Numbered from the stretch's first letter, positions 1 through 12,326 are shown. The stretch is DNA of 64,000 nt from Auriscalpium vulgare (GCA_019915015.1 JAHBBC010000002.1:2666001-2730000), one strand, 5' to 3'. A program made the numbers and translations. The notes: generated from the sequence alone by a model not told the origin.

Positions 1-529
1 CAGGCGGTGGTCGAGGTGGCGGAGTGGAAGAGTGTCTGCGCATCGAAGGTGCGCAAGGAGGAGGGCAAGGTTGCGGTCTGGCAGGGCCGCGGCAGGCGCC
101 GCGGAAGGGGCCGGCCCGTATTTTGCTCCGCAGCCCCGCTGGCACGCAGCGTTCTTCTGCGAACCACCAGTGACCAGCCCGCCCCCACCTCTCTAGAACG
201 CCTTCGACATCCAGGTGTGGCGCTGCTCATGGTCTTTGGAGAGCGCGCGGGGTGGAACGAGGTCAACGAGGTCTCGAGTTGAGATTGGGCTCTCGAGTGA
301 ACCTCAGTAAAAACGAGAGTCTGCTGTAGTCACGCTGCAGTCACGTAATAGTCCTGTCTGGGCCAGAAGGACTGTCACTGGACTATTTATGCGTGTCCAC
401 GGACTGAAAGGCATGTTGATCGTCGTGTGGAGGGTCGTTTCAGTCACATCATAGTCCATTTGCAGTCGTGTATGAGCGCTATCTTCTTGATGTGGGAAGT
501 CGTGCGGCTCGTGCCGCAGTCATTTTAGT

Positions 530-800
530 CCTGCTGTAGTCCTGCTGCAGTCGTGCCGCGGTCATTTCGAAGTCGTGCCGCGGTCATTTCGAAGTCATGC
601 CGTAGTCATGTCGGCAGTCCTGCGTAGTCATGTCGTAGTCATGTTGCGGTCATGTCGGCAGTCCTGCCGTAGTCATATGGTAGTCGTGTTGCAGTCATGT
701 TGTAGTCACATTTTTAGTCGCATTACAGTCATGTACAGGGCGCATCACAGTCATGTACAGGTCGCATCACAGTCACGTACAGGTCGCATCACAGTCATAT
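530..800. repeat. Minisatellite of AGTC-centred short repeats
   Basis: The stretch is built from degenerate units starting agtc, such as agtcgtgccgcggtcatttcga (two near-perfect copies around 561-604). It ends with a second unit type, cagtcatgtacaggtcgcat, repeated about three times between 725 and 795. The flanking bases 1-529 hold no gene I can support. The 3' end of the neighbouring minus-strand gene lies about 110 bases to the right. Confidence 0.8.
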
Positions 801-911
801 AGATTCTCAAGAACCGCCCGCCCACCGCCTATCGCCTTCGACCCTGCCAGCTGATGCGCGCTCGCGTTGACGCGTTGACGCGGAAGCGTTGACGACGTGT
901 CCCGGGCGATG

Positions 912-3153
912 TCAACCGCGCGACTTCCTACCCTTGCGCTGGTAACCGTGTCAACGCAAGCCCGTCGGAGATGGGACTGATTGCGCACCTCTTTTATGAT
1001 GGCCCGGACGTCGTCTTCAGTCGGCCGGTCGTCCTCTGGGCACTCAAATAGCGCAGTGACAAACTCTAAAGGAGAAGATGAGCCAAACTACGTGAAAATT
1101 TCTGACGTGCTTACCGATCTTGGTCTTCGGCTTCGTCTTCGGCTTGATGTTTTGCTTCTCCAGCCAGGCCTTGATTTCATCCTTCGTGAGTAGGCTCCAA
1201 GACGCACGCAGCTACGGAAGATATTCAATTAGTCATCGCTGAATTTGGATATTACCGACGTACCTCGTCTTCCGTGAGTTCCGTCTGGGGAGTGCTTCCG
1301 TCTGCCGAAGATTCCGTCTGTTGCTCGGGTATCAATATCATGTGGTTATCTTGATAAAGACAGCACGTACAGGATGAGCTTTATTCCAGCACTCGGAGAT
1401 AGTGTCGACGAGCTTTTCCAGGTAGACATCGCTTAGGTAGTCCTTTGCTTCGCGGTCCCTTACGAAACACATGTGCCGGGCAACTTTGCAGGTCCGCAAA
1501 GCCGCTGCGATCAGACGGCAAGCGGTAGCGACGGTACCGACCTGGTCCCAAGACTTGATTCCGGAGTACGTAAAGCCGGCGTTGAACTGCTTGTGGCCCC
1601 ATTGTTCATTGTCGTTGTCCGAGTCCAGGTCGTCGTCGTTGGGATCCGCAGACTCGAGCGCATTCAGGAGCGAGATAACGCCATCGTCAGGGGCGCCATC
1701 GTCGTCCGAGACCCCGGCGGCTTTCATCGCCTCCAGGAGGGGACGAGCTGACTTGATGTCCGGGAACTCATCTCGGAGGACCTCTAAATAGCATTAATGA
1801 GTTGCAGCGTCGTTGTGTAACGAGCTGGAACTTACCAAGAAGGTGACTGACTGTATGTTTTTCAATCAGCGGCCGCATAATAGCCATTTGTGAACCCGCG
1901 CACGTACCTGACGGGTTTACTGCAATGAAGTCGACATCCACGGGCTCTTTGACCGCTTCGGGCTGCGGGTTGCCTTCGGGCATGGCTTCGGGCAGCGAGG
2001 CGGCTTCGGACAGCGGGGTGCCTAGGAACGAGGCTGCTTTCAGCGCGGGCCCTACGCGAGTTGGCACCGGCGCCGGCGCCGTCTCTTGAACATGATACGT
2101 CATTTAGCGCGGCTTAGACGGACGATATATGTACTCACCGAATCGCAGTGGGGAAACCGGTGCCGCCTTCGATCTCTTCTCGATCTCTGGGCGAATCGGG
2201 GTCGAGTTTAGGTCCTTCTTTCGCTTCTTCGATTTGTCGGAAGCCAGCTCGATGATCGGCGGAGAGATGATCGGCGGAGAGATGATCGGCGCGTCGTCGT
2301 CATCGTCCTCGGCCGCAAGCTCCTGGTCTTCTTTCTTCGTCGCCTTCAGGGTATTCCTCAGCATTTGCTCTGCCTTCCAGTTGTTACCGCACAAGGCGAG
2401 GAGAGGTTGCATTTGCTCGAGCTTGTGAATAGCGGACTTGTATGCCTGCGGGTGGTACGAACGGAAGTAGCCGAGCGAGTGTGTCTTCGTTTTCTCCTTC
2501 ACCGGTAGAGCGGCCAGGAGGTCCGCTTTCACGATCCTAGCTGAGTTACGGATCGTTCGGAATTTTTGAGGGTCGATCATCGTGCCGTTGATATTGCGGA
2601 CACATGAGCGCATCGGGGGCCTGTGAGGGTTAGAATCCGTACAGCCGGAGTCATCGTCCTCGCGGCAGTCCTCCTTGTTCCACAGAATAGAAAAAGGATA
2701 TTTCTGGGGTCGTAACGCAGGCATCTCGGGCGCAGTCGCCGGCGTTAGCTCCTTGGAAAACGGCGTCGAGGCTCGGCTGCTGGATGCCCGGCTGCTGGCA
2801 TCTGAGATTAGTCGATTAGCGAATAACCCCGGATGCTACTAGCCGTGAAAATTACCGCTATTCCGGATCTCGTTGTTCAAGCGAGATACTTCTTGGTTGA
2901 GGCGTACAAGTTCTCTGGATTGAGAAAGCTGAGACCGATATAGGTCGAGGAAATGAGGGTTCTTCATGAGTTCTTCGAGGCCAAGAGATTCAACGGGAGG
3001 AGTCGGGCTTTTGGAAAAATTGGGTGCATCATGCGGCGACAGTGAGTAGGGCGTCTGCCAGTAGTTTTGGGCCATCGTTGGAGCGACGACGCAAAGAGCG
3101 GAGGAGGAGACGGCGAACTTCATTGACGGGCCGCTGACCAATACAATTCCCAT
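912..3153 (-). CDS. Uncharacterised 9-exon nuclear-type protein
   Basis: I do not recognise the family. Reading the minus strand gives nine exons (3153-2856, 2801-2139, 2084-1908, 1850-1836, 1783-1371, 1317-1264, 1211-1115, 1065-989, 938-912). All joins are GT..AG and in frame, giving 606 residues. A second ATG at 3075 starts the more conserved-looking part. Visible features: a short coiled-coil stretch near residues 75-95, Ser/Pro/Glu-rich linkers, an acidic Asp run, a Lys/Arg cluster, and near the C-terminus a helix-turn-helix-like segment (LTKDEIKAWLEKQNIKPK) that resembles a SAP/HeH DNA-binding motif. Exon 4 is a 15-nt micro-exon. The gene is divergent from the next one, with only 70 bases between start codons. 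Gene structure is well supported; function is unknown, and the SAP-like reading is inference. Confidence 0.75.
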
Positions 3154-3223
3154 GCGCTTCCTGCAAGTCCGCTCAAGTCCAGCCTGCTCAAAGTACTACA
3201 TACTACGTCCTCGCGTCCTCGCT

Positions 3224-3946
3224 ATGAGCGATCAAGGAGATCCCGAGCAGGTCGATGTCAGGTAATGTCTCATTTTGCTATTCATTGACGCGTTGATTAA
3301 ATGTTTTGCTGTATCATTAGCCCGCGGCCGGCGTCTCCTCAATCCGAGCCGATGTAAGCAAGTCTTCGCCTCGTCATATAGGATTAATTATCCACATGTT
3401 GGCAGAAGACCTGCGCCTCGCCAACTGCGAAACCTAGAGCGTGAGGGGGCTCGATTTTTTTTGCCATCGCACAACGGTTCCTTGGTTCAGACCAGTCGGT
3501 ATCCCGCTGGTTGGGGTGAACTTAACGCGGCCCAGCGCGCGAGGTAAGCTCGTTCCTGACTCAAAACACTCTATCATACTTAAGCTTACACCTTTAGGTA
3601 TGCTGCCCGATTACGCCCTGCTGCCCAATCACGCCGGGACGCGGCGGCAATCACACAACCAGGCGAAAAGTCCCTGACTACGCTGCCTCCCGCTCCCGTC
3701 TTGTTGGAGAATAGTCAAGGCAGTAGTGGCGGGTTGAATGTAGTCGGGGAGCGGTCGAAGAAGCGTCGTCGCGAGCCTGACTCTGAAACGGCACAGGAAC
3801 CTTCAATCGGGGAGCAATCGAATAAGCGTCGTCGCGAGCCTGAATCCGAAACGGCGCAGCAACCTCCAACGCGTCGTCGTAAAGTGCAATCAAAGATTGC
3901 ACAGGACTCATCCGAGGGGAGTAAAAAGGTCAAAACGAGGCGCTGA
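3224..3946 (+). CDS. Small basic protein with NLS-like repeats
   Basis: Four exons (3224-3261, 3321-3353, 3406-3543, 3598-3946) joined by canonical 52-59 nt introns encode 185 residues. No known domain is recognised. The C-terminal half holds two near-identical blocks around KKRRREP and NKRRREPESE, plus RRRK and KKVKTRR clusters, so nuclear localisation is likely. The central part (about residues 25-75) has aromatic and Arg-rich residues that could be a small conserved core. It shares a very short divergent intergenic region with the 606-residue gene, so the two may be co-expressed. Clean open exons argue against a pseudogene. Transcription has not been shown. Confidence 0.65.
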
Positions 3947-4526
3947 ATGTAGGGCTATAGGCGCGTGATGAGTTTCCGTAGTCATTTCTTGGGCTTTGAG
4001 AGAGAAATATATTACCGTTCCGTTCCATGTATACAGGCGCCGCGAGCGCGCGCGCTGACTTGCCATGATCGTTATGCAACGGTGAAGTAGGGCCATTGGG
4101 AGAGAGGGTCAGTTATCGAGCGTGCAGAAGCAACGTGCCTGGCAGCCGCGGCGTGTGCAAGAGAGCACAGCATACGGACGCCGCTCACTGAGCCTCACTC
4201 ACACGAGGCAGGGGTATTGTTGTCATGCTTCATATTTCCAGACGACATACATAATCAAAAGAAACGGTACGGTAAGGAGCGACTGTGGGCGAGGGCGGCA
4301 AAACAACGACAGCTAGATCACACGAAGGTAAAGTAATAAGGAGGTGGGGAAGGGGCATGGGGTAGGGTGGTATGGGACGTGGAAAAAGAGACAACGAGCG
4401 TTCAAATCGGGGAGCAAGATAAAGATATACAGAAGACAAACATATAAAAGGATGTAGGGTATGTGGTCGTGATGTTGCATTATACTAGAGACACGGATGT
4501 GATTGAGTCAAGAGAAGAGATATGAG
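3947..4526. other. Intergenic region, no gene seen
   Basis: This lies between two convergent genes. Only short, uncorrelated open frames are present. A purine-rich stretch around 4330-4440 may be part of 3' untranslated sequence. Confidence 0.5.
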
Positions 4527-5515
4527 TTAATACTTCCGCGTTGCAAGAGCGCGGATCTCGTAGAGATACGAGCGGTCCGAGTTGTCGAGCACATCTTCGA
4601 GCTTCCCCCGCCAGCCCTTGAGCTCGTTCCGATGGCGCACCTCTGCCTATCGGCACTTCTCCAAGAACAAGTCGTCGACGTCGTAGACCACAGATGCACG
4701 CGAGCCCCGGTCGCTGCCGGACTCTGATGGACTTCGCGTGCGGCTGCGTGCGGGACTCGGCGTCTCTATTCGACTGGAGGCGGTGCTCGCGCTCGTGTCT
4801 GACGGCAGGGGCGTGGGGTTCTGCGGTATGCCTGCACGGATCGTACCGCCTCGGGTCTCCCAGCCATCGCCATCCTCCTCGTCATCCGCGAGGTCGGCAA
4901 AAACGTCTGGCTCGTCGTCTTCGGGAGCCAAGGCTGATATCCAGCACATGCGAGAGGGATCGAAGATCATGTTTCCGACCCTGCGCGCGCCGGAAGCGAA
5001 GGAGCCGACGGGCGATCCTACTGAGGAGCCCGTCAGATGGGTGATGAGAGCCGGTCGGGTCGGTGCCATGGCCGCGTCGAAGTCTCGGAGGGCTTGGTCG
5101 TCCCCTTCCCAGCGGAGCGTCTGCGGGTTCCACTTCATCTCACCGACGACTGAGGATACATGAGCCATCGAGTCGAAGGCATGCAGCTTCAACTACGCAC
5201 CTTTAGGGCCTCCAGTGCCACCCATATGCCGAATCAAAGTCGGCTTCCGCCTCGTGTGATTGACCGGCGAAGCCACCTTCTTACGCTTCGGCGACGGGTC
5301 GGAAGGCGACAGCTTCGACGACGAGTCGAGCCGTCCCGCCCGCTTCAATGTTCGAGGGGCAGTCTCAGGACCTGACATCGTAGAGTGAGCCTAAGGTACA
5401 CTGATGTCAAACTGAAAAGCGTACCTGAGCCACTACTCGAGAGAGTGCGGGTGGTCTTTCTGCGAAGAGTGCCCTTATGGAGCGCGAAGGAGTCTGTGAA
5501 GGACATTCGCGTGGA
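4527..5515 (-). pseudogene. Byr4/Bfa1-like mitotic-exit GAP subunit, C-terminal remnant
   Basis: In fungi Byr4/Bfa1 is the scaffold of the two-component GAP that restrains the Spg1/Tem1 GTPase at the spindle pole and so delays septation. Three exons are readable on the minus strand (about 5515-5427, 5378-5193, then from about 5175), joined by 50-nt introns. They contain TRRKPTLIRHMGG, then VVGEMKWNPQTLRWEG and GNMIFDPSRMCW, a pattern I associate with the C-terminal half of this family. Two breaks are visible. An in-frame TAG at 4647-4649 interrupts the tail, while 39 more residues, including LYEIRALATRK, continue in the same frame to a TAA at 4527. No N-terminal exons can be found beyond about 5515, where an AT-rich mobile element lies. 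Family assignment is from memory of motifs; damage is seen directly. Confidence 0.6.
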
Positions 5516-5699
5516 CTAGGTGTACGCATGAGCACGTACGCGAGGAGCGGCCGAAATGGTGTCCTTGAGAGTAGAAACGGTGTGGATCATTCGCAGCAGG
5601 CTGCAGAGATGGGTGAATAAAAAGGAGAGGGCGACGACGCCCAGCGCTTGATAGTCGTAACTTCATGACGCTCCAAGCCCCGCCCCCACGTGACCACAT

Positions 5700-8600
5700 A
5701 ACAAGGCCTAGCTTGGAGAGTTGCCTCATTCAACACACACTTATATTTGTACCTGCTGTATTGTTCAAATATCATCAGGCTCTGTATCTAATTCTACACT
5801 ACTGTCTACAATTCCAAGTTCTTCAGGAGTCAACATACTAAGGCCAGGGTGCTTCCTTAGAATATGGACTCGGTCCTCGTATTGTATCACACCAACCATA
5901 TGCCGGATTTGAGAAACAGAACACACTTGAATAGTGGGAGACCAATTTCCTTTCCATCTATTGAAAGACTGTTTTAAATTGATCATCGGATAGAATACAA
6001 CTAACTTCTGGGCTGTTTCAAGCACTTCAAAAAAAGCCACAGCCCTTCCAAAAATTGGTATAGTGCTTCCTTCCTCTGTTGCTTCAAAAAATTTGCTTGA
6101 TCGAATATTACTGAGGGTGGATAGTGACTCAAAAAGTTCAGAGGTTAGAGTATGTTTATTTGGAAGTACATGTTTTGCCCACTGTTGCAGGTCCGGGGTC
6201 TGATTAGTTGACTGCCCAATATATTGACAAATAGCAGAGATGTATGTATTTATTTTGGAAGCAGGTTTCTTAATATCAGACTTCAATATTCTGACCTCCT
6301 TTATGAATATTCTCTTTGGCTTGTCTTTAGTTTGAGGTTGAAGGGATGGTACATGGAGTAAGAGAAGGCGTAGTAGCTCTCTTTCATATATGATTGTGGC
6401 TACATTTGCAAATGGTGCTTTTCTTGAGCGAACTTTTCGTCCAATCTCTCCAATTGCACGCTCAACAGTTGCTTGTGAGCCTAAGCGAATTGACCCATAC
6501 CATTCAATATGAGTTGGAATGTGAATCAACTGCATTATACAAAGACGACAGCGTGAAACCTTCTCTGGATCATCTCCTACATATATTCTTTCATATTCCT
6601 TCAAAAACTGGGCAATCAGAGTGTGTAATTGTTTAAGATCCTCTTTTGAACGGGGTTGGATGGCCATGGCAAAGTCTGCAATCTCTGCAAATTTGGCAAA
6701 ATTTGCAAGGACGGTGGGATGAAAACCAATTTCTGTCCCAATAGGAATTATGTACCAGTGTAATAAGGCCATCCATTCATATATTTTATATTGGCTTTGT
6801 CTCTTTAGGAATGGGTCCCGGATTGGACCACTAAAAACTGGGGGCAAAGTAACCACAGCTTCACTAACCAATCTACCAAATTTTCTGGCCTTGGCAGTTG
6901 TCAAGTGCATCTTTTCTCCAGGAGAACTGAATACAGTCCATACATCATATAGATATGCCATGCAATTTTCATATATCAAATGAAATGGATCCAATGGAAA
7001 AAATGAAGGATGTAGAAAGGCAGGCATTGCCATACACAAAGGCATCCTTGAAACACCTGTATCTCTTGTTATCTTAGCACGGGCCGCTTTTGTATTAGCG
7101 TTACTCAATTGCTCCAGAGTTTCTCGGTAGTCATGCTCATTCCGGAGAGGGAGGTTCTTATAATCATAGACTGGTCGATGAGGATTGTATTTATCATGTT
7201 TAGGAGGCATAGATGGATAATACTGAGCTTTTGAACCTTTGCTCAGCGATGCTACAGCACCTCGCATCATGCTAAATCTGTCACCATATATGGCTGTATG
7301 TCCTGCCATACCATTGAGCTTTGCAGAGCCTAACATATCCCCAAGAACCATACACAAATATGCTTTGTGTACAAACAATGAATTGTCAAGTATATCCCAA
7401 ATCCATATTCCCTCCTCTGAGAGTTGTATTAGTTGACGGAAAATGCCAAATAAGTATGATTCTATGTGTCCTGGTGCCTGAGGGCCTGGAATTGCCAATG
7501 GAATGATAACATTAGAAGCCTGATACCGCAACTCAGGTGGCAAGTTGAGCAATGTAAGTATCAAAATCCATGTGTCAGACTGTTTTTTCATTGTTAATTG
7601 TGCACCATCAGTTGATAAGGCTAGTGCAATATCTCTCTCTTTTTGGAATATTCCCATTGATTCATGATGATGTACATGCACCGTTCCACTGGAAAAATCT
7701 GAGAATTTTTGAGCACCGCCTGCCGCTAGCAATTCAATAGTCTGCTGCAAGTATCTGTCTCTGCTGCGCATCAATTTGGAAGTATCAGCATTTGCAAATA
7801 ATGCTCGAAGGGTTGGGATCAAAGGTAGTGATAGCATCTGGGCTCTAGGAATCAATGGGGATTTGGCTTTTTTCTGTGGCCTGTATCGAGGTTGTCCACA
7901 TATATTTCCATTTTTTTTGATATAGGGGCAATACTTCATATTTTCAAACTCTCCTGTATATGCCAGACAGCTATTCACACACATGTCTGTTTTATCTGGT
8001 ACCAATCCTGTGACTTCGCCAGCCAGCTTCCTAACATTATATAAACTCAGTATTTCAATTCCAGTGTTTTCTTGCAAATTTTGAGCATGACCACTGTAGG
8101 CTTTGACTGTGCCATTTGTTTTCTTCCAGGTAACCCAATGCTTCAATGACATTGTCTCTGACTTGTCCAATGATTTGGCCTTAGGAGTATCAAATGGGGG
8201 AATGGCAGGGCATGTATAGCCATCCAGAAATATCTCCCGCTGTCTAGCAGCTGTATCAGGGAGACTCTGAAGCATATCATCCATATCTATATCCAGAGCT
8301 ATATCCTCAGCACTTTGGTTTGATTCACCATCATTATCAGAGCTAGAAAGGCTGTCATATTCATGGTGTTCTTCAGCAATGTTCAATAGAATATCATCTT
8401 CACTGTTACTGCCATGATCACTGTCTGCAGGACCATCTCTGTGAATTGAATGTTCTTCATAGATGTCACTAGCATCCTGATCCATATCATTCTCATCATC
8501 ATGGTCATCTGTTTGCTCCTCAGCATTTGAGTTATTCTGATCAATTTCATAGGCCATAGCAGCCTGAGATGAGACAGCATGTTCACTGTGATCAGACAGC

Positions 8601-9170
8601 TCTTTTCCTGTGTGCTAGAATTAGAGGCACCATCCAGATAGGCTGAGAATATCATACCAGCTGATCCTGATCCTTCTGCAGCTGAATTTAGCATGAGAGC
8701 AGCATGATAGACTATAATCTCACTGACCTTCAAACATGACATCAGCTGCTACATTGTCTGCCAATGTGTCTGGACCTGCTCTATGATCAGAAGCAGCAGA
8801 ATGATATGCCTGAACAGCCTGTCCTAAAGATGAGATGACTTATCAGAAACTTACAGCCTTAGAGTAAATTCTGACTCACTTTGACGGATACCATCAGCCC
8901 CTGGCTGCTCTTGAGTTTGATTTTGACTATCTGAGACAGATTTTATATGTGAAGCTTCATCGGCGAGGGCAAGAGGATGCTAACATACCGTGATTTTTGG
9001 CTAGCTCTGCTGTGCAAAGGTCTATGCTTGTCCGGATACTGGCCAGATGTGCAGGTGTGTTGTCTGGGTCTAGCAAAAGCTTGCGATCGGCTCCCCTGTG
9101 TCTTTTCACTGTATGCTGAGTGACATCTTTGCCAGGATAACAGCTTGTGCAGAAGCAGGTGGGCATGGTG
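5700..9170 (-). mobile_element. AT-rich CMC (CACTA-like) DNA transposon, ends unresolved
   Basis: Base composition changes sharply: from about 5715 to 9000 the DNA is clearly more A+T-rich than the flanks, and the whole block is filled by one transposase gene. The right limit coincides with the transposase start near 9166. I could not see convincing terminal inverted repeats or a target-site duplication, so the limits are approximate. Confidence 0.5.
5765..9166 (-). CDS. Tnp2-like CMC-superfamily transposase
   Basis: The encoded protein would catalyse cut-and-paste movement of its own element in the nucleus. Four exons (9166-8989, 8930-8880, 8823-8728, 8607-5765) join in frame through GT..AG introns to give 1055 residues with no stop. 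The N-terminus has a zinc-finger-like Cys/His cluster (CFCTSCYPG...HTVKRHRG), followed by a Ser/Asp/Glu-rich linker. The core carries the Tnp2 family signature pattern: ALSTDGAQ, LNLPPELRYQ, IPGPQAPGHIESYL, then GMAGHTAIYGDR. Codon use is A/T-ending, unlike the neighbours, which fits a recent arrival. The reading frame is fully open, so the transposase may still be functional. The start is placed at the ATG before the zinc-finger motif. Confidence 0.85.
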
Positions 9171-10308
9171 AGGGACGTGGAGAGAGCGGGAGCGATATCA
9201 GATCGCAAGATCGCGCGTATCCGGTTCCGCTCGGTCCGGCCCGCCGTTATACCGGAGGCACGTCTTCGAATGCGAGCGAGTCTTTGGACCATGTCTCCCT
9301 TCATATTCTTCTTGCCAGGGCGACGCGAAGATGCCGCCAGACACGAACAATCAAGCGAGCCGCAAGCAACCATATCCATTTTACCATTCCTTATCGGCTG
9401 ATCAAGTCTCGACAGCACTTCCATAGCACGGACGCTGCACGCACCCAGCTGTGCGCGCCAAGCTCAACACCGAGTTCCACGCGTTCGTCACCGCGACGCC
9501 GACTATGGGCGACATTTCACGCGATCCCGTACCTTGACAACATTGCGCGCGACGTCCTGCGGCTTTATCCGCCCGTCGGCAACACAGAACTCACCGCGAC
9601 GGAGGACCTCTCCTCCGTGCCATCCTCGCGCGCCCGCCCTTGCGCAACTCGCATGCAAGGCCGCACACAGTCACCGCCATGTCGCAGGCGTTACCATATT
9701 AGCCCCAGGGCCGCGAGATGTGTCTGGGGAAAGGCGGAAAGGCGGTGTCCAGGTGCGTGATGTTGGTCGCTATCGCATCCACTTGTTCTGACTTTTGCCG
9801 TCTCTGATAGCTTGCCCGATATTGTACGCAGATCCCGCACGCAGCGAAGCGTTCGTCGTCAAAGCAGTCGGCCACGTACGATACGCCCGGCGCCGAAGCC
9901 GCCCAAGTCTCAAAGTACCGCGTAAAAAACATCAAAATACAACGTGTAGAACGGTCAACATGAACGCCGTGCGCAGCATCCATCGATGAGAAGAACGCCT
10001 CGTCCTCTTCTGCTGCCTGACTCACTCAATATATGCTTGCTTTTTCGCCGCCGCCTACCTCAGACTCCCGCTTCCCCTCCCAGCGTCTGCTGAAGGCCCA
10101 ACCTCCTCGCCGGACCGCCAGACACACGGTGCTGGCCTCCGACTCTGATCTACCCATAGGTCAAAATGTGCACCACATCAATATCCAGTTTCCCTCCGCG
10201 CCAAAACTCTGTCTCGCTCACATCCGCCTCCAGCATCTGGTACGCCTCGATCCTTAAATACTCTACTCACATGTCGATCTTCGCTGGCCTGGATTGAATA
10301 ATCCCCTT

Positions 10309-10328
10309 CCCCCCCCCCCCCCCCCCCC
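10309..10328 (+). repeat. Poly-C run, 20 bases
   Basis: Twenty consecutive C residues. This length is prone to sequencing and assembly error and to replication slippage. Confidence 0.9.
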
Positions 10329-11519
10329 GTCTTGCGGGGCCCGTCCGCCTCCCGATCGCGGCCCCGCTGGCAGCCATACTCCTCTATCCCATTCTCCTCG
10401 ACCGCTCGGTCCCCTTCCGGCGCATATCTCAATACCCCCGCCACTACTGTATCAACACCAACATCCGTCTCTCAATTGCCTCTATGCGAACAAGAACATT
10501 TCAAAGCTTCTCTCTCCTCTACACACACGCAAACGCCCAAGGATCAACTACGCGATGTACAGCAGAAAGTCAGATATGTGAATGGCCTCGTCGGTGAGTC
10601 GCCCGTCCCGCTGGTGAGGCTCTATGCTCACTCCTCGCAGACATCGCCGTGAAGTCTCCTGGCGAAATATGGAACCCTCCTCCGTCTTCTGACACCGGCT
10701 TGCCCCCCGACACCCGCAGCCTCCTCGTCTAACTCTATCCCTTATCCCAATAATTCCTCCATAGCGCATGCGCTATCCACCGATACATGCAACTGCCCTC
10801 TCGCCCTGTCTCGCATTCACATGTTTCCACTCCCACCCCCTTGCCCATCGCCGCACCCATGCAGCGACGTGCGCGGCGACGCCGTGTTCTGCCCGTGCGG
10901 TGCGAACCCCGGCCGCGGGCCACTCGATGGCCGCGCTCGTGCAGCAGCTGCGCCACGCGCTCAACGTCCTGCGCGGGCACGCGTGCCCGATCATGCAGCA
11001 GCTCAACGAGTAAGCCCCGCTCACACGCTTCTCGTTACTGGGCGGAATTCTGATGCGCACCCGCAGGCCCCCGGTATTTGTCCGCAAGCGACGGCGGGCG
11101 GCTCGTACGATCTCGACGCCGCCCGACAGCGACCTCATGACCCCGCTCTCATCCGCGTCCGCAGCTGCAGGCAGCGCCTCGTATTTCCCGCCGCCGCCGC
11201 CGCCCGAGCGCAGCACGTTCCCGAAGGACATCAACGTGTCATCAATGTCATCAATCATCTGGCACAGTGCCTGCCTCGTGCGTGGCGCAGTGGGTGCACC
11301 TCGCCTGCACCTCGTGCGTGGCGGACGGGCCGTGCAGTGTGCCTCCCGGCGCGCGCGACCCCGCCCCCTCCAGGTTGGCCGTGCGGGTCATCACGATTTC
11401 TATTGGGACTGACTGTCTAGATACTTCATGAAATATCTAATTACCGTTTCCGCTGCCAAAATCTCTCGTGCCGACACCTCTGCGCTCTCCAAGGTCGTAA
11501 GTCCCAGGCCTAGCTCACA

Positions 11520-11830
11520 GAGTGCCGTGCGCAGCTCAACGCTCGCCAAGCCCTTGGCTGGGGCGTGCTGGGGGAGGGGGGACGCCTCGTTTGTCAGGAC
11601 GCATGCGAGATCGTCGACGACCCGTACGCTCGCCAAGCTCTTGGCTGGCAAACTTCCGCTGGCGAGGGGGGAAAGGGGGATGCCTCGTCAATCCTCAGTC
11701 AGGACGCGGGCATGCGAGGCCGTCGGCGAACGTGCGCTGCTCGCTCGCCATGCCCCTCCGCGGGGACGCCCCCTCAGTCAGGACGCGGGCATGCGAGATT
11801 GTTGGCGGCCTGTGCGCCTGTGAGGAGCTC
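11520..11830. repeat. Imperfect tandem repeat containing gcatgcgag motif
   Basis: The motifs ctcgccaagc..cttggctgg and caggacgc(gggc)atgcgag recur three to four times with a spacing of roughly 70-100 bases. The repeat has no consistent open frame, so it is probably a decayed satellite or duplicated non-coding sequence. Confidence 0.55.
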
Positions 11831-12254
11831 TGTGAGCGGCGACAGCGTGCGCGCGGATGGGCGAGGAGAACAAACGCTGTGTTGCGCGGGCGTCAACTTC
11901 TAAGCGACCACCGCGACACACAGCGCCCGAGGGGGCCGCTGCAGTCCCTCCCCCAGCACTTACTGAATGTCCCCCGCGCTCTCCTGTGCTCCCCCCACCG
12001 CGCCCACCGCTATTTCTCTTGCTGCTGCCCGCACCGCCTTTGCTTGGCTGCTAGTTCTTGACGACCTGAGCGCTTGAGCGGCCCATCCTTGCTGCGGCTA
12101 AGAGCTGTCCGGGGGCCGTGTTGTTCACGCGGCACCTTACTGGAAGCTGCCTTGCCATGTGCTGTGGAGGCGAAGGCCAGTCCCAAGGCCGAAGTTCGCG
12201 CGGTGGAAAGATATCGTGTATATCTGTCTACTGGGATTCGAGAGGGGAAAGCAA

Positions 12255-12326
12255 TGGGAAAGGAAGGGGACGAAGGAGGGGACAAGGGGGACGAAAGAGG
12301 GGACAAGGGGGACAAGGGTGGGACCA
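12255..12326 (+). repeat. G-rich minisatellite
   Basis: Repeats of a ggggacaaggggg / ggggacgaa type unit, about 13-18 bases each. Several runs of four or more G on one strand give potential to form G-quadruplexes. Confidence 0.7.

Noticed and set aside
530..800. CRISPR array or telomeric repeat
   Set aside because: Units are adjacent without unique spacers, and the motif is not a fungal telomere repeat such as TTAGGG. It is an ordinary minisatellite.
11522..12061. 179-residue Arg-rich open frame
   Set aside because: It spans a tandem repeat and changes character with each unit. No domain or intron pattern supports it.
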